DNA of 32,201 nt from Candidatus Zhuqueibacterota bacterium (GCA_016931775.1 JAFGEC010000053.1:1-32201); one strand, 5' to 3'. Shown: positions 11,475 through 20,134, counted from the first letter of the stretch. The notes: generated from the sequence alone by a model not told the origin. Made by a program: numbers and translations.

Positions 11475-11696
11475 TATAACAGCACATTGTTTAAAATATA
11501 TTCGCGGCGCTGATTCATGGAGTAAAGCCATAGACGCAGAAAACGTCTGCCCGCAAAAACATCGGATCAAGTGCCTCGAATCCATGCACATTATGCGGCT
11601 GAGTAAAACACCTGAAAATCAGCGCTGAAATTACTCACGATTACATCGCACGGAATCATGTAATATAACTCAAAAAGCTAATTATATCAAGATTTT
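11475..11696. other. divergent intergenic region with an inverted repeat
   Basis: About 220 bases between the minus-strand operon promoter and the next plus-strand lipoprotein gene. No convincing gene is seen; an open plus-strand frame ending at 11628 is the antisense shadow of the GlmU-like gene running on. The region holds an exact 7-base inverted repeat, ATTACAT at 11640-11646 and ATGTAAT at 11658-11664, with an 11-base spacer and 32 bases before the lipoprotein ATG, which could be an operator. Confidence 0.4.
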
Positions 11697-12734
11697 ATGC
11701 AAAGTCACCCGGTAAAATTGACTCTTTTTACACTTTTGTTGTGTTTGTCGTGCGCAAAAAAACAACATCATGCCATCACGCCACCCATGTGGCCGAATTA
11801 TGTCGTTTCCGGTTATGCACTGGACCCGGATGATCTGACGCCCGTCACCGGTGCCCGGGTTGAGCTTGTACAGGTTCACCCGTTATACGCCTGCGATTCT
11901 ATAAACGTGGAGACGACTGTTGACAGTGCCGGATTTTTTGAATTTTTTGCCATCTGTCCCGGTTTTTACCGGTTTAGTTGCGTACGGGAAAGTGTGACGA
12001 CATTGACTGCCCGTTTTCAGCTGTTACACAACGACACCACGGTCACGCTTTTTCCACCCGCCCCGCTTTTCGGTGAACGGCAAAAAACCGGTGATAACCT
12101 GACCGGCCTTGATTGGAAAAACAGCCATACTCTCGCCTATCTAGGCAATCCGAATCCGGTCCGCCTTTTCGAAGGCAATATGACACGGGGATTTACAAAA
12201 CTCGGCACACCCGAATTGATAACCGGCAATCCGCCAATAAACGGCCTCGTCCATATGCCCGACGGATATATCACCTTTTACGGCGGCTTGCAGAATCCCT
12301 CCCTCGCACGTATCGATACCAGCACCGGCGTGGTTAATTATTTTCGGACAGCGCCCCACCGTCTGCGGGATATTTCTTCCGACGGCCGTTTTTTGTGGGC
12401 CACCACCAGTAAACCATCCATCGTAAAACTGGATCCCGACGAAAATGACCAATACATTGAATTCCCCTCCCCTTTAACCCACCCCCAGGGCATTGCAGCA
12501 GCCGACGGGATTATATGGACATCTGATGACGGTGAGGAAGGGTGCGGCCGGTTGTTCCGTCACGATCCAGATTTGAATATATTGAAAACCCGGTGTCCTT
12601 TTTATCGGGATGACACGGACATGCCAGTATTTATTTTCATAAAATTTTTAGCCTTAAGAAGTGACGGCACGTTATGGGGTATCGCTGTTGATGGACTAAA
12701 TACCGAAGGAATTTATAAATTTATAATCGACTGA
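11697..12734 (+). CDS. lipoprotein with carboxypeptidase-like regulatory domain and propeller-like repeats
   Basis: 345 residues. The signal peptide ends in the lipobox LSC with Cys19. Residues 35-115 ([24 protein letters not shown] ... [19 protein letters not shown]) look like a carboxypeptidase-regulatory/transthyretin-like beta sandwich. From about 120 on, repeats with the flavour of a beta-propeller appear: [61 protein letters not shown], each a hydrophobic strand, a DG turn and W/Y. I do not recognise a named family. It probably sits at the outer membrane and may bind a sugar or protein ligand. Upstream of the ATG there is only a weak AAGA site. It precedes the Tat-exported ThuA-like gene by 22 bases, so they may be cotranscribed. 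Confidence 0.65.
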   Translation: MQSHPVKLTLFTLLLCLSCAKKQHHAITPPMWPNYVVSGYALDPDDLTPVTGARVELVQVHPLYACDSINVETTVDSAGFFEFFAICPGFYRFSCVRESVTTLTARFQLLHNDTTVTLFPPAPLFGERQKTGDNLTGLDWKNSHTLAYLGNPNPVRLFEGNMTRGFTKLGTPELITGNPPINGLVHMPDGYITFYGGLQNPSLARIDTSTGVVNYFRTAPHRLRDISSDGRFLWATTSKPSIVKLDPDENDQYIEFPSPLTHPQGIAAADGIIWTSDDGEEGCGRLFRHDPDLNILKTRCPFYRDDTDMPVFIFIKFLALRSDGTLWGIAVDGLNTEGIYKFIID

Positions 12735-12756
12735 CAACAGACACGAGAGGTTAAAG

Positions 12757-13566
12757 ATGAAAAACAAAAAACTGAACCGAAGAGATTTTTTGGCCGCAAC
12801 GACGGCCGCCGGTATCGCTGCCGGTCTCACCGGTGCCGGACTTTTCGCCAAAGTTCCCGAACAGAAAAAAGTCCTGTACGTTTGGGGCGGTTGGATGGGT
12901 CACGAGCCGGACAAGTGCCGCGATATTTTTGTCCCATGGATGCGCGAACAGGGCATGGATGTGACGGTGTCCGATACGCTGGATTCCTATCTTGACAAAG
13001 AACTCATGGATTCTCTGGATCTTATCGTTCAGATATGGACAATGGGCAAAATCAGCAACGAGCAGGAAAAGGCCCTGCTGGAAACGGTAAAAAGGGGTGT
13101 GGGCATCGCCGGCTGGCACGGCGGCCTGGGCGATTCGTTCAGAAACAATGTGGAATACCAGTTTATGGTGGGCGGACAGTGGGTGGCCCATCCGGGCGGT
13201 GTGATCGATTATGAAGTCAATATTACCGACCATGAGGATCCGATAACGGCGGGATTAAAAGATTTCAAAATGCACTCGGAACAGTACTATATGCACGTTG
13301 ATCCCAACACCAAGGTGCTGGCTACCACGACCTTTACCGGCGAGCATGCGTCCTGGATCGACGGCTGCAGCATGCCTGTGGTGTGGAAAAAGATGTACGG
13401 CAAAGGCCGCGTATTTTACAGCTCTTTGGGGCATGTGGCCAAAGATTTCGAGGTCCCCGAAGCGCTGGAAATCATGAAACGTGGTATCCTGTGGGCTGCG
13501 GAGAGTAAATATGCCGAGACAGAGGATTTGAAAAGACCGGTTTACGAGGGAGCGGTGAAAAAGTAG
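12757..13566 (+). CDS. Tat-exported ThuA-like domain protein
   Basis: 269 residues with a twin-arginine signal (RRDFLAA at 8-14, then an Ala/Gly-rich segment to about 31), so it is folded before export to the periplasm. The mature part matches ThuA (glutamine-amidotransferase-like fold) proteins: [69 protein letters not shown] and [27 protein letters not shown]. ThuA relatives take part in trehalose and other sugar or sugar-acid use, and some act as 3-keto-glycoside processing partners; the reaction of this one is unknown. GAGAGG precedes the ATG. A strong terminator follows 15 bases after the stop. Confidence 0.85.
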   Translation: MKNKKLNRRDFLAATTAAGIAAGLTGAGLFAKVPEQKKVLYVWGGWMGHEPDKCRDIFVPWMREQGMDVTVSDTLDSYLDKELMDSLDLIVQIWTMGKISNEQEKALLETVKRGVGIAGWHGGLGDSFRNNVEYQFMVGGQWVAHPGGVIDYEVNITDHEDPITAGLKDFKMHSEQYYMHVDPNTKVLATTTFTGEHASWIDGCSMPVVWKKMYGKGRVFYSSLGHVAKDFEVPEALEIMKRGILWAAESKYAETEDLKRPVYEGAVKK

Positions 13567-13580
13567 GTGGATATTTGAAG

Positions 13581-13621
13581 AAACAATGACCGGTAAAAGG
13601 GGAAATCGGTCATTGTTTTTT
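13581..13621 (+). terminator. rho-independent terminator after the ThuA-like gene
   Basis: A perfect 12-base stem, AAACAATGACCG (13581-13592) with CGGTCATTGTTT (13607-13618), a 14-base loop, and a T-run to 13621. It lies directly downstream of the ThuA-like stop. The A-run side is short, but it could also serve leftward transcription of the pseudogene at 13731. Confidence 0.88.
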
Positions 13622-13730
13622 GTTTGCACAACAGATTCACGGATATACACTACGACGAATACGTACTCGTTAATTTGAACGTGTTATAGCGATTTATCCT
13701 TATATTTTTATCGGTTATTATAAAGATGCC

Positions 13731-13919
13731 TTAAAACTGCAACTTGAAAATATATACCTGCCGGCTGCCGGTGGATGTTGAATTGAAACCAATGATATCC
13801 CCTTTCGGACTCCCCGTGGATGACAAAATTGGATTTTACAGTGTGGCCCGTTCTTTGGCATTGCCAGAATAATACGGATGAAAAAAACCGGCAGTCTTTA
13901 AAAATTCCCTGCGTCGCAT
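13731..13919 (-). pseudogene. remnant of a Tat-exported protein with propeller-like C-terminus (internal deletion)
   Basis: On the minus strand an AAGGAG site (13932-13927) stands seven bases before ATG at 13919. It opens with a twin-arginine signal, MRRREFLKTAGFF, runs for 27 codons to a TAA at 13838-13836, and continues in the same frame for 34 more codons to TAA at 13733-13731. The second part, GDIIGFNSTSTGSRQVYIF and flanks, looks like the last blade of a WD40/TolB-like or oligogalacturonate-lyase-like propeller (from memory: G..I.FNS...G.RQVY). I infer that a gene of roughly normal size lost its middle, leaving head and tail joined. The exact parent family is not certain. It is not an ordinary small gene because of the in-frame stop. 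Confidence 0.6.
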
Positions 13920-14017
13920 GGTTTTACTCCTTTGACCAACTAAAATATATTTATTGGGTGAGTTTCACCTTAATAAAATCATTTTCCGGATTTCAGACTT
14001 GTTTTCATATCAAAAAT

Positions 14018-14914
14018 CTACAATGATAAACTTGACAAAAATGCCCGAATTTCCCGTTCCATTTCTTCAGGTTTGTCGTTACGGATTAAATGGTTTGCGC
14101 CTTGTATGTGTAAAAGTTTACCATTGGGAAGCAATGCAGCCGTCTTTAAATGTCTCTCACGTTGTTTTTCTTCCGCATCAGCCTTTAGAATCAACGTGGG
14201 AGCTGTGATCTTGGGAAAAATTTCATCCGGATTGCCGAATCCATCTCCCTCCAGGATATTTATCACATTGGGAACGACAAGAAGCTTGGCCTCCGCCCAA
14301 TGATCATACTCGAAAGCCGGCCACCCTAGGTGATACTCTGTACGAGCCAACTTGATAAGTTGTTCTTTTGGCGTCGTACTCTGTTTCGTAATCCACGCCT
14401 TCCAATCCGTCTGTATATCCACGGTTAACTTTTCAAGCTCTTCCCCCATAGGCGGATCTTCCATAATGATCGCCGTCGGTAAGTCGGGATACGAAGCACC
14501 GGTCAGAGCCACCACGGAGCCGCCCATGGAATGACCGAGCAGAATCGGTTTTTTTATATCAAGGCTTTGAATAAGTCCTACAAGGTCCTCCATATGTGTT
14601 TCCAAAGAATATGGTCCGTCGGGTTTTTGGGAATACCCATGTCCTCTTGCATCGTACATAACGATATCATATTCTTTTTCGAATTTGGCCGCCAGCGTTG
14701 CCCAATTCAGTCCATAGTCCGTTATGCCGTGAGCCAAAACCATCACGGGATTTCCTTTCGTGCCGGCACGCCAGTAATGTATACGCATACCGTTACATTG
14801 AACAGAGTTCGATTCCCAATACCGATAGGGTACGGGAAAAACTGTCGCCATCTCAGACTGTTCACAGGCGGCAAATAGCAGCACAATAAGAAATAAATAC
14901 TCAAGCATACGCAT
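14018..14914 (-). CDS. alpha/beta-hydrolase lipoprotein (epoxide hydrolase/esterase-like)
   Basis: 298 residues. The N-terminal hydrophobic stretch ends in a lipobox FAAC with Cys17, so it is probably a membrane-anchored lipoprotein. The fold signals are complete: oxyanion-hole HG in VLAHGITDYG (about 62), DARGHGYSQKP (about 88-98), the nucleophile elbow GHSMGG with Ser129, an acidic residue in LILKADAE (about 247) and the catalytic His in GANHLIRND (near 275). Substrate unknown; GHSMGG and DARGHG are common to many esterases and epoxide-type hydrolases. GAGAGGA lies just before the ATG. It follows the truncated hydrolase by about 50 bases on the same strand. Confidence 0.85.
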   Translation of the reverse strand: MRMLEYLFLIVLLFAACEQSEMATVFPVPYRYWESNSVQCNGMRIHYWRAGTKGNPVMVLAHGITDYGLNWATLAAKFEKEYDIVMYDARGHGYSQKPDGPYSLETHMEDLVGLIQSLDIKKPILLGHSMGGSVVALTGASYPDLPTAIIMEDPPMGEELEKLTVDIQTDWKAWITKQSTTPKEQLIKLARTEYHLGWPAFEYDHWAEAKLLVVPNVINILEGDGFGNPDEIFPKITAPTLILKADAEEKQRERHLKTAALLPNGKLLHIQGANHLIRNDKPEEMEREIRAFLSSLSL

Positions 14915-14963
14915 TTTTAATCCTCTCGTAATTTCTAAAATACTTTATATCTGTAAATGGCTT

Positions 14964-15635
14964 TTAATAAAAAAACAAATTTCCGGCATAGTATTTACTA
15001 AAAACCAGCCATGAATTCTTTGGTGCGACCGATACTTTTGATTTTTTTTTATATGAATCGCTTGAACAGGTGAGATCAGTCCACGGAGAAATTGCCACGG
15101 TTGCCGCCGGCATAGCAAGATACTGTTCTTTTAGGGACAGCAGCACGGCCAGTGCTAAACCTCCTCCGGCAGATTCCCCGGCAAGAACAATATTGCCGGG
15201 TTTAAAACCTTTATCCAAAAGCCGCCTGTAAATGGTAACGGAATCATCCAAAGCAGCCGGAAACGGATGCTCCGGCGCCAGTCGGTACTCAAATTGCAAA
15301 CATGTCACACCGCAATTCTTTGCAAATTTTGAAACAAATCCTCTATGGTCATTACAAGAACCGGATACATATCCTCCCCCATGGACATAGAGAATAATAT
15401 GATTTTTATCCGCACCTTGTGGGATGATCCATTCAGAATTAATACTATTAATATTCTCCTGTTTTATTTCAACACCATCAGGTATCTTTGCATATTTATC
15501 GGCACCTTTTTCACACTGCTCTCTAAAGCCCTCGATCGATGTATTAAAATCAAAAACAGGCTTTTTTAATTTTCCCTGGAATAAATGTCTTTTCCTCATA
15601 AAAAAATTAAACATTTTACTCTTCAAACTCTGCAT
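14964..15635 (-). pseudogene. hormone-sensitive-lipase-type alpha/beta hydrolase, C-terminally truncated
   Basis: 223 residues against about 300 for the family. The N-terminal two thirds are well conserved: HGGGYVSGS (oxyanion hole, 85-93), EYRLAPEHPFPAALDD (116-131), the nucleophile elbow GESAGGG with Ser155, and ISPWTDLTCSSDSY. The chain then stops just after FSKYYAGN, where intact relatives continue for about 80-90 residues that carry the catalytic Asp and His. Only LFFY and a TAA follow, and the 50 bases before the next gene do not encode the missing part. The start, with GGAAGGA before the ATG, is intact. I infer a decayed gene; a small non-catalytic protein is an alternative. Confidence 0.72.
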
Positions 15636-15797
15636 TCAAATCCTTCCTGTAGCTAAAATGAGATCGATATTGTATTGTTCGAATAAAAATATTCGATTAA
15701 TAATTAAATTATACATCCATTCACGCGAGAAATTCGACCTGACATTAAATAACATATCTCCACATTGTTAAAGCCCACACCAAAAAACCGAAAATAT
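15636..15797. other. A/T-rich intergenic spacer
   Basis: About 160 bases between the truncated hydrolase start and the end of the GH115 gene. It is A/T rich with no open frame of note. It may hold the promoter of the truncated hydrolase, but no clear elements were found. Confidence 0.4.
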
Positions 15798-18713
15798 CTA
15801 CTCGACAAAAGTTGATTCAGGACCCGTATATGAATCTTTCAGTCCACCTGTATCAATGACAATCTTTTGAATAACCATACCCTGAGTGATACCGGATATC
15901 TTTAGTGTATGTTTACCGGGTGCGGGTAAATATAACTCTGATTTACTGACGGTATAATTTCTCAATACGTTTTGTTTCCAGGTATCTGAATATTCTCCGG
16001 CAGCGATATCGGGTTTGAAAACCAGTCCTTTATCGACCGTTAATGCATAGCTGGCTTTTTCTAACGGATTGAGTGGAAATACCGGCAGGGCATAGGTATA
16101 AACCTTTACGGTTCCTGATTGAAATACATAAAAGTCGTATTCAACATCGATATCTATTGAGGCACGTGGATTCAATAGTCTTTTCAAGGGATCGCCAAAC
16201 TGGATTGATTTATTTTCAATACCCAATCCGTCTATGACAATCAGTTCAACCTCGCGATTGTCCCTCTTTCGATGAAAATCCGCGGCGGGAATAGAAATGT
16301 ATCCATTTTGTTCGACAAACAGCCCTTTTAAATCTTCTTTTTTTACATTTGCCGGCTTGAAGGTTGATATGAAAACTTTTTCGTTTTTATTTCCCGAAAT
16401 AAATAAAATTTCACCGAAAACATATTCTCCTACCGGACGTTTTTCCCAGTCAACGGAAACAAATATTCGCTGTTCGTCCTTCGTTTCACCGGAACTTTGA
16501 CTCAATATTACCCAGTCTTCAGAAGGTACTGCACTCCAGTTCAGAATTTGCCCTCCCTTATTCACCACATCGATATAATACGTTTCGGGAGCGTAGGAAT
16601 TAAAAGCCGGCAAAGCTGCAAAAGGTTTCGGACAATATTTATCCGGTTCATCGCCTTCCACATATATTCCAAAAATGGGCTCGTTTTTTAGCTTTATTCT
16701 CTCCACCGGCGGCATTTTGTGCACCGACGAAAACCAGCCTTGTTTTAACGACATCATCCCGTTCCATTTGCCGTCCAGCATCGAGTTGTAATGGTCCGTA
16801 AGTTCCTGAAGTCTATCAAAGTACAACTTTGTCGAATCGGCAAGTGTTTTGGTCTTTGCCCTGCCCTGTTCGGCATATAGCCGGTTTTTTTGAGCCGTCA
16901 ACATTTTTTTATTCATTAATGCCGCTGCTTTTACAGGATAATAGACCAACTGAAAAAAAGAAGGTTTCAGATCCCGGTCGATTTCCGCCAAAATCTGCGT
17001 TGTTTTATCGACTAACTGCTCATAGGATTTTAACCTTTTTTCAGCTTCACGATAATAAAAAAATGAAAAATCCGTATCCACTAAAACTTCGGTGCCGGCC
17101 TGACGGCTATTCCACTCAAAGCCCCACCCCATATATTCGGGCTTTCGGATGAATGCGAGATGATAAAATGTGTCCCAGATTTCCTGAAAATCGTCAAGAT
17201 ACCGGCTGCCGAACATACGGGCGTACCATTGCGCTGGATGTTTATGAACCGTTTCGTAATTGTATTGTTCGATATTCCATGCCATATCAAGGAACAGGTT
17301 CGTAGAATATTCACAACCTTTAATGTCACCCACGTTAACCACCCAGAGGCGATCCGCGCCGGTACGATAGGCCTTGCTCATTTCCCCGTATATTAACGCC
17401 GGCGGGGTTGTGCTCATCCACAGGTAATTGTGGGGTTCGCCCAGGTACGAAACATGATAATACACACCAAAGCGCCCGGAACGTTTTTGCTCTTCAGGTG
17501 TGCTCAATCGCTTGATGTACCCATAGTTATCATCGGGCCAAACCAGTGTGACATCATCGGGCACCTGAACACCCTTTTCATAGAGCTCCATCACCTCTTT
17601 GTAGGGTATCAATACTTGTGGCACCGACTCGATGGGAGCGTCGATGTGTTTTTTTAAAATGTTTCGCTGGTCTTGAATGGCATTCTGTAAATTAATGACC
17701 TTTTCTTGCTGTGTAAAGTCACCGATCATGCCGGCATCGTGCAATCCCCGCAAGCCCAAGGTGTACACATTTTCAAACGGGGCATTTGATTTCACCCGCT
17801 TCTCGAGTTGCGCCAGAATACCGGCTTTATTGGTTTTGTAATTCCACTCACCCATGGTTTTTGTATCCCATTCGGTTGCATTGTTGAACAGCAGGGGCTC
17901 GCAATGCGCCGATCCCATGACAATACCAAAGCTGTCGGCTACAAGTTTATTTTCTTCGTATTTGTTAAATGCCCCGGTACATTCGTGCATGGCAGGCCAT
18001 AAATAATTGGCTTTTAGCCGCAACAGCAGTTCACAGACTTTTGCATAGGTCCGGGGGCCGATATCATTCAATGAGGGGTCCATTAATTTTGACGCCCACG
18101 GTTTCATCCCCCAATCTTCGTCGTTAATAAAAATACCCCTGTATTTTACGGACGGAGCTTTTGAAATATAATCATCATTTTTTAAAAAAACAGAGCGGCT
18201 TTTCAGAACCGGGACATCCGCCCACCAGTACCAGGGAGAAATCCCCATGGCATCCGAAATGGAAAAAACACCATAGGCAGTCCCCCTGCGGTCACTGCCC
18301 GCAATGACCAGAGCTTTATTCACTCCAGGAAAAGGATTGTCGAGAGCTTTGACGATATATCTTTCCCACTGGGACAATATCGGGGTTACGTCCAATTGTT
18401 TTGAATCGATCAACTTATCGATGATCCGATTGCGGTTTATGGTACCGATGAAAACCACATTGCCGTTCATTTGTTTTTCATCGGTGACAAGATTTCCTGT
18501 TTTATCTGTAACACGTTCGATATCTTGAACGAAAATAGCCGAAATCTTTTTGACCAGTTCATCATCCTGGGGATCGTAGTAAATATCACAAACTCGAGTG
18601 CCATCATACACCGGGAATGATATTTTGCCGGATTCAGGCTGGCTGCCTATCTCTATTTGAGAAAATAAAATTTGTGGCGTCATAAACAATATGTACAGAA
18701 TAATTTTTTTCAT
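15798..18713 (-). CDS. GH115-family glycoside hydrolase (alpha-1,2-glucuronidase type), secreted
   Basis: 971 residues with an N-terminal signal peptide (IILYILFMTPQILFS). It resembles GH115 enzymes, which remove glucuronic or 4-O-methylglucuronic acid side groups from xylan or other plant polysaccharides. Typical stretches are SDRRGTAYGVFSISDAMGISPWYWWADVPV (about 140-170), APSVKYRGIFINDEDWGMKPWA (about 185-206), LRLKANYLWPAMHE, GIVMGSAHCEPLLFN, YTLGLRGLHDAGM, VTLVWPDDNYGYIKRL and YYHVSYLGEPHNYLWM. The acidic residues in these motifs are present. The C-terminal 250 residues form beta-rich domains, possibly carbohydrate binding. The length fits the family. A GAGAT site lies about six bases before the ATG. 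The neighbouring ThuA-like, hydrolase and receptor genes suggest a plant or algal polysaccharide use region. Confidence 0.9.
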   Translation of the reverse strand: MKKIILYILFMTPQILFSQIEIGSQPESGKISFPVYDGTRVCDIYYDPQDDELVKKISAIFVQDIERVTDKTGNLVTDEKQMNGNVVFIGTINRNRIIDKLIDSKQLDVTPILSQWERYIVKALDNPFPGVNKALVIAGSDRRGTAYGVFSISDAMGISPWYWWADVPVLKSRSVFLKNDDYISKAPSVKYRGIFINDEDWGMKPWASKLMDPSLNDIGPRTYAKVCELLLRLKANYLWPAMHECTGAFNKYEENKLVADSFGIVMGSAHCEPLLFNNATEWDTKTMGEWNYKTNKAGILAQLEKRVKSNAPFENVYTLGLRGLHDAGMIGDFTQQEKVINLQNAIQDQRNILKKHIDAPIESVPQVLIPYKEVMELYEKGVQVPDDVTLVWPDDNYGYIKRLSTPEEQKRSGRFGVYYHVSYLGEPHNYLWMSTTPPALIYGEMSKAYRTGADRLWVVNVGDIKGCEYSTNLFLDMAWNIEQYNYETVHKHPAQWYARMFGSRYLDDFQEIWDTFYHLAFIRKPEYMGWGFEWNSRQAGTEVLVDTDFSFFYYREAEKRLKSYEQLVDKTTQILAEIDRDLKPSFFQLVYYPVKAAALMNKKMLTAQKNRLYAEQGRAKTKTLADSTKLYFDRLQELTDHYNSMLDGKWNGMMSLKQGWFSSVHKMPPVERIKLKNEPIFGIYVEGDEPDKYCPKPFAALPAFNSYAPETYYIDVVNKGGQILNWSAVPSEDWVILSQSSGETKDEQRIFVSVDWEKRPVGEYVFGEILFISGNKNEKVFISTFKPANVKKEDLKGLFVEQNGYISIPAADFHRKRDNREVELIVIDGLGIENKSIQFGDPLKRLLNPRASIDIDVEYDFYVFQSGTVKVYTYALPVFPLNPLEKASYALTVDKGLVFKPDIAAGEYSDTWKQNVLRNYTVSKSELYLPAPGKHTLKISGITQGMVIQKIVIDTGGLKDSYTGPESTFVE

Positions 18714-18820
18714 TGGACAATCTCTTTTTTAAAGAATTTACTAGATTTTGAATCAGAATTAACAATTCGGTATTAATAGTCACATTGCCGGCGAGAACCG
18801 GTTTGTAAATGAATTAGCAT

Positions 18821-18851
18821 CAATTTTTGACAAAAAATTGCACTTTTGTCA
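18821..18851. promoter_or_regulatory. overlapping inverted repeats upstream of GH115 (possible operator or hairpin switch)
   Basis: Two overlapping perfect inverted repeats: CAATTTTT (18821-18828) with AAAAATTG (18833-18840), and TGACAAAA (18828-18835) with TTTTGTCA (18844-18851, 8-base spacer). They lie between the end of the arginase gene and the GH115 start, about 110-140 bases before that ATG. Neither is followed by a T-run in the leftward direction, so they are not a classical terminator. They are mutually exclusive as hairpins. Could be a regulator binding site or chance in A/T-rich DNA. Confidence 0.35.
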
Positions 18852-18874
18852 TCCGGTTCAGCCCTTTTCCATTG

Positions 18875-19705
18875 TCACAGACTTGTCCCGATATCGATTA
18901 AGCCATCGAGCTTGCTTATTTCCATGAATTTTGTTTCAGTGTTTTCAAGCAGACTCATCCCGACAACGGTCATTTCTGACTTTATAAAATTTATCATTTG
19001 GATAATCTGTTCAACGGTATATCCATTTTCAACCGGGCACTTTACATTTTTATATATTTCAGGATCCAAAACATCTAAATCAATATGCAAATAAGCGTGT
19101 TTGTTTTTTCCGTTCAGCATTTTTTCGAGGATAGTTTCCGGTTTGATTTCAGGCTTTTCCGGTTTTATCATTTTAATTTTACTGCTGTAAATATATTCCT
19201 GTTCAGGAGCGTCCAAATCTCTAGTGCCAATGAGCACAACATTATCACACTTAATATTATTGTATTTTCCCGATATTTCATTCCCTGAAATATTTTCCAA
19301 CAAAAACCGCAGCGGCATACCGTGAAAATATTTGCTTGGGGAGCTGTCAGGCGTGTTAATGTCGCCGTGGGCATCAAACCAAACGACCTGCAAATTATTA
19401 TATATTCCGGCCAAATAGGAAACCAGGGGTATCTCTATCCCACACCCTCCGCCGACACAGAACAATTTTTCAGGTTTTTTTTCATCTAACAGATTTGATA
19501 TATCATTTAATTGTTTTACGATTGTATGATATCCAACAATATTATGGTCAATTTTTAGATCTGTAGATAAAGATACTGATATTTCAGAGAAAACGATATT
19601 TTTGCTTTTGATATAATCTCTCAAAGCAATCGCCCCCTCCCACAGTAGTTGTGCAAAGCCCGAATCTTGCCATTGAGGAATGAAAAGATTTAGGGGCTTT
19701 TTCAT
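18875..19705 (-). CDS. arginase/agmatinase-family protein (ureohydrolase fold), Cys-variant
   Basis: 276 residues with the ureohydrolase fold, which hydrolyses guanidino or related C-N bonds using a metal pair. The metal ligands DAHGD (Asp111, His113, Asp115) and HIDLDVLDPE (Asp209, Asp211) are present. The usual N-terminal metal ligand (H in GGDHS) is replaced: here the segment reads VGGGCGIEIP (Cys88). From memory a subfamily with GGDCG and NTPDSSPSxxFHGMPLR exists, and this protein has that NTPDSSPSKYFHGMPLR stretch, so the Cys is a subfamily trait; the GGG instead of GGD is unusual. Substrate is not known. AAGGA lies before the ATG. It precedes GH115 on the same strand, with a 160-base gap. 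Confidence 0.85.
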   Translation of the reverse strand: MKKPLNLFIPQWQDSGFAQLLWEGAIALRDYIKSKNIVFSEISVSLSTDLKIDHNIVGYHTIVKQLNDISNLLDEKKPEKLFCVGGGCGIEIPLVSYLAGIYNNLQVVWFDAHGDINTPDSSPSKYFHGMPLRFLLENISGNEISGKYNNIKCDNVVLIGTRDLDAPEQEYIYSSKIKMIKPEKPEIKPETILEKMLNGKNKHAYLHIDLDVLDPEIYKNVKCPVENGYTVEQIIQMINFIKSEMTVVGMSLLENTETKFMEISKLDGLIDIGTSL

Positions 19706-19750
19706 ATCTGTCCTTTTTTGATGAATCGCAGAGAACGCATTACCGTTTCT
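19706..19750. other. short spacer before the arginase gene
   Basis: Forty-five bases between the fragment ORF ending at 19751 and the arginase-family start. Apart from the AAGGA ribosome site of the latter, nothing was seen. Confidence 0.3.
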
Positions 19751-19891
19751 CTAAAAACTGACGAGGATACATATAAAATTATAATGGTTGATACCAGAGT
19801 CAAAAACGTCCGCAGGCCTCAAGTACAAAGCCAAATCAATGCCGGCTTTAAATAAAGGATTGATTTCCTCCCCTGCTTTTACATTTTTCAT
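19751..19891 (-). CDS. small ORF or gene fragment abutting the 80-residue protein
   Basis: A 46-codon frame starting at ATG 19891, directly after the TAA of the 80-residue gene, and ending in TAG at 19753-19751. The product begins MKNVKAGEEINPLFKAGID and goes on with LALYLRPADVF; it looks protein-like at first but turns hydrophobic and atypical near the end, so it may be the head of a longer gene that has been cut off. No family is recognised. A weak CGAGAG lies about ten bases upstream. Confidence 0.3.
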   Translation of the reverse strand: MKNVKAGEEINPLFKAGIDLALYLRPADVFDSGINHYNFICILVSF

Positions 19892-20134
19892 TTATCGTCG
19901 ACTCTCGTTTTGAAAGTATCTTTTAAATATTTTTTGCTGTTCAACGAGGCCACTGCTCAGTCGAACTGTCCGATGTTCGAATGCGTACTTTAACATCTCG
20001 TTTAATAAAGATCGATTCCTGGAATAGTATTTTGGAGATATTGGTTCTTCAAGTCGAATTGACTCCAATGAATCACCCGCTTGTTTCCATATCTTGATCC
20101 ATTTTTGAATTTCTCCCTTTTCTGAATTTTTCAT
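19892..20134 (-). CDS. small SGLVEQQ-type conserved hypothetical protein
   Basis: 80 residues, charged and helical, with IQKWIKIWKQAGDSLESIRLEEP near the start and LSSGLVEQQKIFKRYF near the end. From memory, short proteins with a WxxxWKxAGxxLExIR start and an SGLVEQQ/SGLVEMQ tail are found widely in bacteria, often just upstream of a nucleotidyltransferase gene in a toxin-antitoxin-like pair. That partner is missing here; only a short frame follows. GAGGAATT lies about four bases before the ATG, supporting translation. Function unknown. Confidence 0.6.
   Translation of the reverse strand: MKNSEKGEIQKWIKIWKQAGDSLESIRLEEPISPKYYSRNRSLLNEMLKYAFEHRTVRLSSGLVEQQKIFKRYFQNESRR

Noticed and set aside
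11140-11628. 162-codon plus-strand frame before the lipoprotein
   Set aside because: Its first half is antisense to the GlmU-like gene and its tail has no family signal or ribosome site.
18821-18851. Rho-independent terminator after the arginase gene
   Set aside because: The stems are A/T rich and no T-run follows in the direction of transcription.
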